In this document: piece after piece, positions 28,031 to 37,469 of the stretch
Numbering within the stretch: position 1 is the stretch's first letter
Layout of the letters: every line of letters begins with the position of its first letter
Source of the DNA: Alteromonas aquimaris
GTDB lineage: Bacteria; Pseudomonadota; Gammaproteobacteria; Enterobacterales; Alteromonadaceae
Assembly: GCF_026183695.1 (NCBI RefSeq)
Contig: NZ_JAPFRD010000009.1
Location: 62,001-126,000 of the forward strand
DNA length: 64,000 nucleotides
Direction of reading: 5' to 3'
Translations under genes and position numbers: made by a program
The notes under the pieces: model-generated
The model's database searches: none
Told to the model about the DNA's origin: nothing
The model's input: the letters and a program-made list of their open reading frames with translations, nothing else

Positions 28031-28573
28031 ATGAGAAAAAGAGCCCTTACCCTGGCATTGGTATTGATGTCCTCAGCAGCCTTAGCGGATACGTGTCCCT
28101 CGGTGCTGAAGTTTATGAAGCGTAAGTTAAACTCTCAGGAAACGGTAAATTTATGCAAAGAGTTTCAAGGTAAAACACTGTTAATTGTGAATACTGCCAG
28201 CTACTGTGGCTTTAGCAAACAATTCAAGGGGCTGGAGGCTATGTATGAAAAATACCGGGATAAAGATTTTACGGTTTTAGGTTTCCCTTCACACGACTTT
28301 AACCAAGAAGCCAAAGATGAGAAAAAAACGGCTGAGCTTTGTGAACTCACTTACGGTGTCAAGTTCCCGATGTTCGAACCTACAGCGGTTAAGGGCGAAG
28401 ACGCTGACCCTCTCTATAAAATGTTAGAAAAAGAAACGGGAGAAGAGCCCTCCTGGAACTTTAATAAGTATTTAGTCGACAAAAAAGGCAACGTATTAAA
28501 ACATTACGGTAGCAGGGTAAGACCCACTGATCCTGAGTTGGTTGATGATATTGAACGGGCACTGAAGATGTAA
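28031..28573 (+). CDS. exported glutathione peroxidase family protein
   Basis: A 180-residue thiol peroxidase. The ATG at 28031 gives a clear signal peptide (MRKRALTLALVLMSSAALA, cleavage near residue 19); an in-frame TTG at 27944 would hide it. The peroxidatic cysteine is C59 in NTASYCGFSKQF (cysteine, not selenocysteine). Glutamine in DFNQEAKDE and WNFNKYLVD supply the rest of the active site. It should reduce peroxides in the periplasm, probably with a thioredoxin-like donor rather than glutathione. It is divergent from the S9 peptidase gene. Confidence 0.9.
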   Translation: MRKRALTLALVLMSSAALADTCPSVLKFMKRKLNSQETVNLCKEFQGKTLLIVNTASYCGFSKQFKGLEAMYEKYRDKDFTVLGFPSHDFNQEAKDEKKTAELCELTYGVKFPMFEPTAVKGEDADPLYKMLEKETGEEPSWNFNKYLVDKKGNVLKHYGSRVRPTDPELVDDIERALKM

Positions 28574-28650
28574 TGTGAGCTTATATTACCGTATTACAGT
28601 TTTTTATTTCACAGCCTGCTAATTAATTAACTAAAATGTCGGTTAACCAT

Positions 28651-28680
28651 AAAAAAAGCCCCGCAACTCCTGCGGGGCAA
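28651..28680 (-). terminator. rho-independent terminator
   Basis: GCCCCGCA and TGCGGGGC form an 8-bp GC-rich stem with a five-base loop. On the minus strand it is followed by seven T, so it should end transcripts coming from the gene at 28896-30149. The rest of the gap at 28574-28895 holds nothing else I can identify. Confidence 0.8.
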
Positions 28681-28895
28681 TCAAGCACACTCAACTTGGA
28701 ACACACTTTAGCGAAAAAGTGTATTAAACATGATTTCAACATGACCACAAAATAACACTTTTTGCTAACTGCATAGGTTTAGTCAACGTTGCAGGCTAGA
28801 AGTTCCTCAGATCAGGTTGGCTTACGAGATTGCTAACTGCACGACCTAAAACACTTAATTCTTGATATTCAAAGGCTTACATTAAGATTTAATTA

Positions 28896-30149
28896 TTAAG
28901 TGCTTAAGTTAAAATTATTTAATGCCTGCGTGAAGTCGGTTACCAAGTCGTCAATGTCTTCAATCCCCACAGAGAGCCTGATCATACTGTCTGCTATTCC
29001 CATCTGTTCTCTCTCTTGGGGGGTATTTTCTGAGTAAATCGTGGCCGCGACCGGCAAAGCCAGCGTGCGGTTATCCCCTAAATGCGTTGCGCAAATCACT
29101 AGCTTTAGGGAATTAAGAAAAGCGACCACATCTATGCTCTCATGCAAATTAATACTTAAAATGGCACCATAGCCTTCCTGAAAATGCTCACGGGCGATAA
29201 AGTGTTGTGGATGATTCGAAAGCCCGGGATAAAAGACATCTTGTATTTTTTCATGACTATCTAAAAACGTGGCTAACTTCAGTGCATTATCACACGCTTT
29301 TTGCATTCTTAGCGCTAATGTTTCCATGCCGATAGAAATAGCATGTGCGCATCCCGGTGCTAACGTTGCTCCCATGTCGCGTAACCCTTTCTTTTTGATT
29401 TGGGTAAGCCCCCATTGCGAAGGATCGCCATTTTTATATTGCTGCTGTATATTGGGATAGTGTTGCCATAAAAAATTTCCCGTATCAACGACTGCTCCGC
29501 CCAATACATTGCCATGTCCCGAGATATATTTGGTGAGTGAACTCAACACCAGTGACGCTTGCATAGCCTTTGCATCGAAAATGGCAGAGGGTGTCATCGT
29601 ATTGTCGAGAATAAACAGGATGTCGCGTTCTTTACAGTAGCTTCCGATTGACTGAACGTCAGCCACCTGGGTCACAGGATTCGCGATAGTCTCACAATAT
29701 ACTCCTCGCGTATTGGGCTGGTATGCGTCAATAACCTCGGTTAATTTAGTGACATCAACATAGCTGATTTGTATACCAAACGATTCCAAAGAACCCATTA
29801 AACTGCGCGTATTACCGAATAAATAACGACTGACAATGAGATGATCACCTTGTTTAAGTAACGCGAGCAACGTACTTGAGATGGCCCCCATCCCCGTGGC
29901 AAAACACAATGCACCCACCCCATCTTCCAGTTTATTAATCATTTCCTGCAAAGCGCTTACTGAGGGTGAGGATGAGCGAGAATAAACATGACCGGGCTTT
30001 TTGCCCTGAAAGACATCGATAATCGCTTGGGCGTCTTTATACTCATATAGTACTGAATTAGTAGTGGGAGAATGCACGGCCCCCTGTTCAATATGGTTAC
30101 TGGTTCGGTCAAGATGTACTAGCTGTGTGGTAATGCCTTGCCTGGTCAC
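28896..30149 (-). CDS. trans-sulfuration family PLP enzyme (cystathionine/methionine lyase type)
   Basis: A 417-residue Cys/Met-metabolism PLP enzyme. The PLP lysine is K207 in SSLTKYISGHG, and the phosphate-anchoring YSRSSSPSVSALQ segment and FATGMGAISS loop are present. Members include cystathionine gamma-synthase, cystathionine lyases and methionine gamma-lyase. The overall pattern (ETIANPVTQVAD, LDNTMTPSA) suits a gamma-lyase or sulfhydrylase, but I cannot choose. The start lies directly after the acyltransferase stop, so the two genes form an operon. Confidence 0.85.
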   Translation of the reverse strand: MTRQGITTQLVHLDRTSNHIEQGAVHSPTTNSVLYEYKDAQAIIDVFQGKKPGHVYSRSSSPSVSALQEMINKLEDGVGALCFATGMGAISSTLLALLKQGDHLIVSRYLFGNTRSLMGSLESFGIQISYVDVTKLTEVIDAYQPNTRGVYCETIANPVTQVADVQSIGSYCKERDILFILDNTMTPSAIFDAKAMQASLVLSSLTKYISGHGNVLGGAVVDTGNFLWQHYPNIQQQYKNGDPSQWGLTQIKKKGLRDMGATLAPGCAHAISIGMETLALRMQKACDNALKLATFLDSHEKIQDVFYPGLSNHPQHFIAREHFQEGYGAILSINLHESIDVVAFLNSLKLVICATHLGDNRTLALPVAATIYSENTPQEREQMGIADSMIRLSVGIEDIDDLVTDFTQALNNFNLST

Positions 30150-30770
30150 CTACTTACACTCCGTCACTTTGCATTGGGCTGGATATCTTGCTGTCACCGT
30201 AGCATAAAATGTATAAATTGTTTGCATTTGTTGTTCTACCTTGTCGTCAATCTGTAGGACAGGGCCAAATATAAGTCGTTTCCGCTTGTAATCTAATCCC
30301 ACACATTGCACCGGCACACCGGCAGCCTGAGCAATATATAAAAAGCCTCTGCGCCAGGGAAAAACTGCCTTGCGCGTTCCCTCTGGTGCCAGCACCAACA
30401 CTATTTTTTGCTGTTTGCGAATATTTTCAGCAGCTTGTGCTACTACACCATGTGACTGAGTTCTATCAACCGGGATCCCCCCTATACGTTTCAAAAACCA
30501 CAGTAACGGTGGTTTGAACAAAGTGTGTTTACCAAAAAACGACACCTTCAAACGCATGGCTGTAATAATCAATACACCCAGTACAAAATCCCAATTAGAG
30601 GTGTGAGGCGCAAGCGTCAGCACCACCTTGGGAGCGGGTATCATTTCCCCTTGGGCTCGCCATCCCATAAGGTTTAATAGCCACTGACTAACGGAAGAAA
30701 ATATCGTGTTGCCCCCCGATGGATATATGGCGGGTTTAAGGCGCGGTGTAATGAATTCTGAATTGGGCAT
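30150..30770 (-). CDS. PlsC-like lysophospholipid acyltransferase family protein
   Basis: A 206-residue glycerolipid acyltransferase fold. The catalytic block is HTSNWD (H then D four residues later, about residues 56-61), a variant of HxxxxD. The later motifs GGIPVDRTQSHGV and APEGTRK are intact. It probably acylates a lysolipid or related acceptor at the inner membrane; the acceptor is unknown. It is the first gene of a two-gene unit with the PLP enzyme, though no functional link is obvious. Confidence 0.85.
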   Translation of the reverse strand: MPNSEFITPRLKPAIYPSGGNTIFSSVSQWLLNLMGWRAQGEMIPAPKVVLTLAPHTSNWDFVLGVLIITAMRLKVSFFGKHTLFKPPLLWFLKRIGGIPVDRTQSHGVVAQAAENIRKQQKIVLVLAPEGTRKAVFPWRRGFLYIAQAAGVPVQCVGLDYKRKRLIFGPVLQIDDKVEQQMQTIYTFYATVTARYPAQCKVTECK

Positions 30771-31050
30771 GATTGATAATTTCTAACACCTTGATACTTA
30801 ATATATTAGCAAAAACTATATTTGGATCTAGCGCAAAATTAAGCAGATTAGCAAGGCTCAATACCTGCCACGCCCAGTTACGCGTAACATCTTTCCTTTA
30901 TCCCGTTTTCTGTAGACATATGATTACATTGCTATAAAGCCAGGTTGACGCCGCAAGTTAACAATTAATTTCTGTCAGCACTCGATCTTTTACCGAGCGA
31001 TGGCATAATGCCCTTCACAGACATTCATTTTCAATTCCTAAGGAACCATT

Positions 31051-32244
31051 GTGTTTGAAGTGTTAACTCCCCTTGCTCCCGATCCTATTTTAGGACTTTC
31101 TGTTGCATACAACGAAGATAGTCACCCTCACAAGATAGATTTGGGAGTTGGTGTATATAAAGATGAGCAAGGCAACACCCCAATTTTAAAAGCAGTGGTG
31201 AAGGCGCAGCACAAATTGTTGGCAGCGGAAAAATCGAAGACATATATTTCTCCACAAGGCCATCAAGGTTATATAGATGGCATGCTTACATTATTACTCT
31301 CGGAAAAGAGTCAGGCATTGCGTAGCAACCGTGTAGCCGCCGTGCAGGCGCCTGGTGGCTGTGGGGCGTTGCGTATATTGGCAGAACTGATTGCGCGCGC
31401 GAATAAAAACGCAAAAGTATGGGTGAGTGATCCTACCTGGGCTAATCATATTCCACTCATTGGCTCCGCGGGTCTTGAAATCCAAACCTATCCCTATTTT
31501 GACAAAGCCACCGCAAGCATTAACTTTGATGCCATGATGGACACGCTACGCCAGTGCACGAAAGGCGATGTGGTACTTCTACATGGCTGCTGTCATAACC
31601 CAACAGGCGCAGACTTAACCAACGCCCAATGGGACGAAGTATTGCAGGTAGCAAAAGAGCGTGAGTTCGTTCCATTTCTCGATGTCGCCTATTTAGGCTT
31701 CGGTGATGGATTAAACGAAGATGCATATGGTATTCGTTTGTTAACTGATAATTTGCCAGAAGTCCTGATTGCCGCCTCATGTAGTAAAAACTTCGGGCTT
31801 TATCGCGAACGCGTGGGCCTAGCCGCAATCATCACCAAAGACACCGCTAATAAGCAGATTGTGCAGGGACAGATACAATCTGTGGCAAGAGGTATTTATT
31901 CCATGCCCCCCAGTTACGGGGGCGCCCTCGTTGATATGATCCTGAATGATGAACAACTAAAACATGAATGGATAACCGAGGTAGATGAAATGCGCAATCG
32001 CATGAAGTCGCTTCGCGCGATGTTAGTGGATCAGCTAGCTGCTAATGGTGCAGATCGTGATTTCAGTTTTGTGAATTCTCAAAAAGGAATGTTCTCGTTC
32101 TTATGCATTACTCCTGAGCAAGTAAGAGAAATCCGTTCACAACATAGTGTATATTTTGTGGAATCGAGCCGCGTTAACATTGCTGGTATTAATAAACAGA
32201 ATGTTAAAACATTGGCCAAGGCGCTAGTTTCTGTAATTAAATAA
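31051..32244 (+). CDS. tyrB: aromatic amino acid aminotransferase (AspC/TyrB family)
   Basis: A 397-residue class I aminotransferase. It uses a GTG start with AAGGA 7 bases upstream. The PLP lysine is K246 (SCSKNFGLYRERVG), with HNPTGADL and DVAYLGFGDG as cofactor-contacting motifs and an intact N-terminal LGVGVYKDEQG. The family transaminates aromatic amino acids and aspartate with 2-oxoglutarate. Tyr/Phe preference is likely but not proven, since AspC-like enzymes look similar. Divergent from the acyltransferase gene. Confidence 0.85.
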   Translation: MFEVLTPLAPDPILGLSVAYNEDSHPHKIDLGVGVYKDEQGNTPILKAVVKAQHKLLAAEKSKTYISPQGHQGYIDGMLTLLLSEKSQALRSNRVAAVQAPGGCGALRILAELIARANKNAKVWVSDPTWANHIPLIGSAGLEIQTYPYFDKATASINFDAMMDTLRQCTKGDVVLLHGCCHNPTGADLTNAQWDEVLQVAKEREFVPFLDVAYLGFGDGLNEDAYGIRLLTDNLPEVLIAASCSKNFGLYRERVGLAAIITKDTANKQIVQGQIQSVARGIYSMPPSYGGALVDMILNDEQLKHEWITEVDEMRNRMKSLRAMLVDQLAANGADRDFSFVNSQKGMFSFLCITPEQVREIRSQHSVYFVESSRVNIAGINKQNVKTLAKALVSVIK

Positions 32245-32345
32245 AGCTCTGGTAAGGGGTGGTGGAAACCTGCCCCTTACCATTAAATTCACTTTTGATT
32301 AGCAGCGGGTAAACATTGGATAGGCAGGTAACAAATTCGTTAGAG

Positions 32346-33461
32346 CTAGTCCGCCGCTATCGCTAACTCATCAATTTTTGCTTTCAATCTAAACGTTACC
32401 GCATTTAACAGTGTGTCTAAATCGGCCATCCCTTCATGATTTGCTCTGGTCTCCAACTCTTTTTCAATGAGTTCTAAGAAAAAATTTTCCTGACTCTCTG
32501 TCAGCCCTAAATCGTGAAAACTTGAGTGAATTTTAGAACTTACCGTTTCCAAAATTGTGCGCATCTCTTTGCTCAAACTCAATACGTTCTCATTTAACTT
32601 GTCTAATACTACCTGCATATCTGAATGGGTGTCGAAAAGCGCTTGTTGCTGCAACAATTTTACATGCTGAGTACTGATTGCGGTGATGAGTTTAGCGCCC
32701 ATATCCAGCACCGAATCGAAAACCTCTGGATCAGTAGCTCTTATATTTTTTATTAATAAAGACACATCTTTTTCATTAAGCATGATGCGTCTGCCAAAAC
32801 GATAGATACGACCTTTATCATGGAGTACCTTAAATACGTTTTCTGTGGTTTCATCGCAAGGTTCAAGGTGAGTATCGAAATACTCAACCTGGCTTTCACT
32901 TCGCAAGGCCAGCGCACAATGAATGCCGCTTTCAGCTAACGTTGGCAACACTTTTTCAGCGATACTCTGACTGTCTGTCGCTTTACTGACAGATGCAGCT
33001 AGATCCATACCAATCCCATAAACCGATGCCTGATTTAACGCTGATTGAGTAGCTTCCTGAAAATCAAATGCTTGTTGTGTGGCCCCATGAATGGCTTCTA
33101 TGCCCTTCTTGAGCGCTAATATATTTTCAGTAAACTGAATGATTTTATAAGGTTTGGTGAAATAGTAAGACACGCCCCCCTGAAACGCTTGAGCCATAGC
33201 ATCTTCACTATCCTCCTTTGCCACCACAATAATGATAGGCTCTGAAAACTGCCCCTTTTCTACTACACACTGGCCTAATTGGTCGGCTGTTTGCTGTGCA
33301 ATTTGCCATTCACAAATTACAAGTTGGTGATGGGTGGCTTTAAGAACCTTAATCGCGGTAGTAAAATCCTCAACTCGCGATAAATTGAAGTGCTCAGATA
33401 ACGCTAATTCGTAAATTTCAGCTTGGGTATCGTCCGGCTCTACAATAAGTAAATTAAACAT
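32346..33461 (-). CDS. pseudo-receiver regulatory protein with helical output region
   Basis: A 371-residue protein. Residues 1-120 form a response-regulator receiver fold: acidic pair D10/D11 and lysine in YYFTKPYK are present. The phosphoacceptor aspartate is replaced by E51 (LVICEWQIA), and the conserved Ser/Thr position is Val (IIIVVAKED). The remaining 250 residues are mostly alpha-helical, with a GAF-like middle and a coiled C-terminus. No DNA-binding or catalytic output is recognisable. No histidine kinase is adjacent. It could be a phosphorylation-independent scaffold or a constitutively active mimic. Confidence 0.75.
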   Translation of the reverse strand: MFNLLIVEPDDTQAEIYELALSEHFNLSRVEDFTTAIKVLKATHHQLVICEWQIAQQTADQLGQCVVEKGQFSEPIIIVVAKEDSEDAMAQAFQGGVSYYFTKPYKIIQFTENILALKKGIEAIHGATQQAFDFQEATQSALNQASVYGIGMDLAASVSKATDSQSIAEKVLPTLAESGIHCALALRSESQVEYFDTHLEPCDETTENVFKVLHDKGRIYRFGRRIMLNEKDVSLLIKNIRATDPEVFDSVLDMGAKLITAISTQHVKLLQQQALFDTHSDMQVVLDKLNENVLSLSKEMRTILETVSSKIHSSFHDLGLTESQENFFLELIEKELETRANHEGMADLDTLLNAVTFRLKAKIDELAIAAD

Positions 33462-34053
33462 TCAACCTCCCTATCACTTGCTTATTTTTAAGACTTTGCG
33501 ATGGCGAATCCTGCTAACACAGCCCATCAAAGCTACAGGTTTTAAATAGCAGGGTCTTCCCAGTATAGGAGATAAATTGAAAATACCGCTAACGAGCGAG
33601 GAATAATGACGATAAGTGAAGTAAACAGTTACGCGCTAGTGGGTTTATCTCGCTCATTTCTTCTATGCGGCTTAGTTTGCTCCGCACCCTGCCTGGGACC
33701 CTCTTAACCTCTACCAGTGAGCAAATATTAGCCCAAAGAGAGGTTTGAGTTGCCTTTTGACAAAAAATAAAGCTGCGTAATACTCTATATGTTGGTGGCT
33801 GAAATTGTGGAAGATTACCCTATCGTTAAAGCCGTCCCGCACTGATACCTCGAAGGTTTTTCTTATATTGATAAAATTTTGTGAAGAAAATTTTCAATTA
33901 CGCTGGTATCATTCACGCCCGCAGTTATAGCTGACTTACCTAATTCAGCAAAAATAAAAAATTGGTTGCTGTTGTCATTTAATAGTAACTATCACGATTT
34001 AATAAAAATAATAATAACATTTGAGTAAATAACGCTTAGAGCGGAGAAAACAC
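33462..34053 (+). promoter_or_regulatory. 592-base leader of the Oar-like receptor gene
   Basis: A long AT-rich non-coding stretch between the pseudo-receiver and the receptor. A TTGACA is at 33757-33762 with TA-rich bases 16-17 further on, the only promoter-like pair I can point to. A 33-codon frame with a fair ribosome binding site lies at 33606-33707. Confidence 0.35.
33606..33707 (+). CDS. possible 33-residue small membrane peptide
   Basis: An ATG with GAGG about 5 bases upstream opens 33 codons. The product has a hydrophobic cysteine-containing segment (LVGLSRSFLLCGLVCSAPCLG). It could be a small membrane protein, a leader peptide or chance; no family is recognised. Confidence 0.2.
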   Translation: MTISEVNSYALVGLSRSFLLCGLVCSAPCLGPS

Positions 34054-37000
34054 ATGCTTAAATTAACCCGAGTAGCCCTTTTGGTTACAAGTGCACTTGT
34101 TGCAGCTGGCCAGGCTTCGGCACAAGAGACATCGTCTGAAATTCGTGGTCAGGTTGTAGATACAACCGGCAACCCAATTTCGGGTGCGGTAGTCGAAGTT
34201 ATTCATACCCCTACAGGAACCAGAAAGGTTTTAACTACTACGGATAGCGGTATTTTCCAAACGTCAGGTTTGACCGTTGGTGGGCCCTACATTGTTCGCT
34301 TACAGGACGGCTCACAATATGAAGCACAGACCATTGATGACTTGTTTTTACAACTGGGACGCACAGCAAGTGTCTCGCTCACGGCTGCAGAAAGTCAACC
34401 AGAGTACGAAACCATTTCTGTCACCGGACAGGTTGCCATGGCTGGTGCGTTTAAGAAAGGGCCGAGCTCTGAATTTACTGAAGGTGATATTAACAAGACG
34501 CCCTCAATTAGCCGTGATATTAAATCGCTGCTTAAGCGTGACTCTAAAATTATTGTTGACCCCACCGCAGATGGTGGCCCAGCCATGTCTATCGCCGGTG
34601 GTAACGTACGAGGCAACAGCTTAACGGTAGATGGTGTTAAGCAAAACGATGATTTCGGCCTAAATAAGAATGGGTATCCGGGCCGTCGTACGCCTATCTC
34701 TCTGGACGCTATTGAACAGTTATCAGTAAACATCGCTCCGTTTGATGTCACCTATGGTGACTTCCAGGGCGGCAACGTGAACATTGTTACCAAATCTGGC
34801 ACAAACGAATTTCACGGTTCCGCGTTCTATTTCCGTTCAGACGACAGCCTGATCGGTGATAAGAGTGAAGGTCAGGATCTTAACATTGGTGAGTTTAAAG
34901 AAGATACGTACGGTTTCTCTTTAGGCGGCCCAATTTTAGAAGATAAACTTTTCTTCTTTGCTTCCTACGAGAAATTCGAAGCCACTTCACCCTACTCGTT
35001 TCCACTAGATAATCAAAACGGCAGCATTGAACCTAATGAACGGATTGGGGTAACACAAGCCGATTTCGACCGCATTTCTCAAATTGCACAAAGCGTGTGG
35101 AATTATGATATCGGTGGTTACAACGTTCCAAAAGAAGAAGAAGATGAAAAGCTGCTGGTTAAATTAGACTGGTATATTAATGATGATCATCGCGCTTCAC
35201 TGACTTATCAGGATAACGAAGGCAATACGGTTCGTGATTACTGGGTAGAGACCTTCCCTAACTCTAATATAGCCAGTGCCCAGTCCAACCGTTATAATCA
35301 GGCTGAAACCCTTGAGGCGGTTAGCTTACAAGTATTCTCAGACTGGAGCGAAGATTTTTCTACTGAAATCAAGGTTTCTAACAAAAAGGTAGTGACATCA
35401 CAGGATCCACTGCTAGGGGCAAACTTTGGTCAGATGCTGATCACCACAGATAATGGTGGTCAACTGTATATTGGTCCTGATCAGTTCCGTCATGCAAATG
35501 AGTTGGACAACAACCGTCTGGCGTTAAAGCTAAAAGGTGATTACTACCTGAATGACGAGCATAAGTTGACCTTTGGTTGGGAACATGAAGAGCTGGAAAT
35601 TTATAATTTGTTTGTTTTCGGTTCATTAGGCATGTCAATGTTTGATAGTGTCGACGCATTCGAAAATAATTTGGCCTTCCACGTATTCCAGAATTCATTG
35701 GATGGCAACCCGCGTAACGCTGTAGATGAGTTCGAATATTCTTTAGATACGTTTTATCTGCAAGATGAGTGGAATATCAATTTTGATCTGACGCTAACCT
35801 ATGGCTTCCGTTATACAACCTATACCAATGATGACAAACCTGTTTTAAACGAGAACTTTGTTGAACGTCACGGGTACACCAATCAAGAAAACTTTGACGG
35901 GTTAGATTTATTCGAACCTCGTGTTGGCTTTACCTACAACTTCGATGACGAAACCATTTTCCGTGGAGGCGTTGGCCTGTTTGGCGGCGGCGGCCCGAAC
36001 GTTTGGTTGTCAAATTCATACGGTAACGACGGGGTAAGAAAAGCATTTGCAGGTTGTTTTGGTAGTTGCTTTGATGGCAGAAACACACCGCCGGAAGTGC
36101 TAAGCATGTTAGAAATGGGCGGTTTTGCAGGCGTGATAGGCGCTGGCGACACCAACTCTATAGCGCCTGATTTTGAAATTCCAAGTGTCTGGAAATTAAA
36201 CTTAGGGGTAGAACGTAGACAAGATATTCCTTACCTAGGTGAGGAGTGGACACTAAGTGCTGACTTTATATTGAGTGAAGTTAATAACGCGGCTATCTAT
36301 CGCGAATTAAACCTTGAACAAGTCGGTACCGCCCCAGATGGTCGTCCAGTCTACAATCAGGTGGCACCTTTTGACCTTTCTTTAGAAAACACTGGCAAAG
36401 GTGGTGGTCAAGTATGGAGCTTTGGCGCGAGTAAAAGCTGGTACACCGACTATGGAATGTTTGGGTTAGATCTTGGTTACACCTATCAGGATATCGATGA
36501 GGTGAACCCAGGTAACGCATTTGTAGCGTTCGAAGGTTACTCAATGCCCGCTAACTTCGATTTCCAGTCAGAGACATTATATAATTCTGAATACGAAGTT
36601 CGTCACGCATTATCGGCAAACTTTAGCTGGAGTGAAGCGTTATTTGGTGACAGTTTGACAACGGTTAACGTCCTGTATACTGGTCGCTCAGGCAGACATT
36701 ACAGTCATACAATGCGTTCAACAACGGCTGAATTCGGTGGCTTCGTTGCGGCTCCTTTTGCTGACTGGACTGCTTACAACTCCCAATCGCTATACATTCC
36801 AACAGATCCTAACGACTCAATTGTTACGTATGCACCTGGTTTTGACCAAGATGCGTTCTTTAACTATATCGGTGCAAACGATTGTTTAGCTGATAATGCT
36901 GGCACCATTTCGCGTCGCCATGCCTGTGAAAGTTCATGGATAAACCGTATCGACGTACGTTTTATGCAGGAAATCATGATCACTGACGAGCAAGCAATCG

Positions 37001-37215
37001 AAGTTATTTTCGATATTGAGAACCTGGGTAACTTGTTAAATGATGACTGGGGTCGTGCAGAAGGTTATGTACAGCCGTTTAATGCACCTGTGGTTGACGT
37101 TTCAGTTAATGATAACGGTCAGTATGTCTATGACAACTTCTCTGAACCACAGCCTTCAGTGGCCTCTGTGGCGTCAGTTTGGAAGGTTCAGTTAGGTGTG
37201 CGTTATAAGTTCTAA
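34054..37215 (+). CDS. Oar-like TonB-dependent receptor
   Basis: A 1053-residue outer-membrane protein with a signal peptide (cleavage after ASA, about residue 24). A carboxypeptidase-regulatory-like beta-sandwich follows (about 28-110). Next comes a plug domain with SLTVDGVKQNDDFGLN and GDFQGGNVNIVTKSGTNEFHGSAFYF, then a long barrel ending in the aromatic VQLGVRYKF. This is the Oar subgroup, common in marine gammaproteobacteria, thought to take up peptides or other large ligands rather than siderophores. The substrate is not visible. It has a strong GGAG site and its own terminator. Confidence 0.92.
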   Translation: MLKLTRVALLVTSALVAAGQASAQETSSEIRGQVVDTTGNPISGAVVEVIHTPTGTRKVLTTTDSGIFQTSGLTVGGPYIVRLQDGSQYEAQTIDDLFLQLGRTASVSLTAAESQPEYETISVTGQVAMAGAFKKGPSSEFTEGDINKTPSISRDIKSLLKRDSKIIVDPTADGGPAMSIAGGNVRGNSLTVDGVKQNDDFGLNKNGYPGRRTPISLDAIEQLSVNIAPFDVTYGDFQGGNVNIVTKSGTNEFHGSAFYFRSDDSLIGDKSEGQDLNIGEFKEDTYGFSLGGPILEDKLFFFASYEKFEATSPYSFPLDNQNGSIEPNERIGVTQADFDRISQIAQSVWNYDIGGYNVPKEEEDEKLLVKLDWYINDDHRASLTYQDNEGNTVRDYWVETFPNSNIASAQSNRYNQAETLEAVSLQVFSDWSEDFSTEIKVSNKKVVTSQDPLLGANFGQMLITTDNGGQLYIGPDQFRHANELDNNRLALKLKGDYYLNDEHKLTFGWEHEELEIYNLFVFGSLGMSMFDSVDAFENNLAFHVFQNSLDGNPRNAVDEFEYSLDTFYLQDEWNINFDLTLTYGFRYTTYTNDDKPVLNENFVERHGYTNQENFDGLDLFEPRVGFTYNFDDETIFRGGVGLFGGGGPNVWLSNSYGNDGVRKAFAGCFGSCFDGRNTPPEVLSMLEMGGFAGVIGAGDTNSIAPDFEIPSVWKLNLGVERRQDIPYLGEEWTLSADFILSEVNNAAIYRELNLEQVGTAPDGRPVYNQVAPFDLSLENTGKGGGQVWSFGASKSWYTDYGMFGLDLGYTYQDIDEVNPGNAFVAFEGYSMPANFDFQSETLYNSEYEVRHALSANFSWSEALFGDSLTTVNVLYTGRSGRHYSHTMRSTTAEFGGFVAAPFADWTAYNSQSLYIPTDPNDSIVTYAPGFDQDAFFNYIGANDCLADNAGTISRRHACESSWINRIDVRFMQEIMITDEQAIEVIFDIENLGNLLNDDWGRAEGYVQPFNAPVVDVSVNDNGQYVYDNFSEPQPSVASVASVWKVQLGVRYKF

Positions 37216-37250
37216 TTGACGCGGTAAACAGAGAATACAGTCAGAAATAA

Positions 37251-37279
37251 GAGACCCTCTAATCGAGGGTCTCTTTTTT
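37251..37279 (+). terminator. rho-independent terminator of the receptor gene
   Basis: GAGACCCTC and GAGGGTCTC form a 9-bp stem around a short loop, followed by seven or more T. It lies 35 bases after the receptor stop codon. Confidence 0.88.
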
Positions 37280-37403
37280 TAAATTCCTCCACCTTTCATA
37301 GCAGCGGTAAAAAGTTGCAGAATTTGACAACGTGTTTGTTAACTGCTTGAAAGTCAGAGTGGGATGCCGCCGACACTATGTTTGCGAAGCGCCAATGCAT
37401 AAA

Positions 37404-37439
37404 TAAAAAAAGCCCGACCTCATCAAGAAATCGGGCTTT
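37404..37439 (-). terminator. rho-independent terminator of clpS-clpA
   Basis: AAAGCCCGA and TCGGGCTTT form a 9-bp stem. On the minus strand a T-run follows, about 30 bases after the clpA stop codon. Confidence 0.85.
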
Positions 37440-37469
37440 GATATGATAGCTAACAGGAACATCCGGTGA

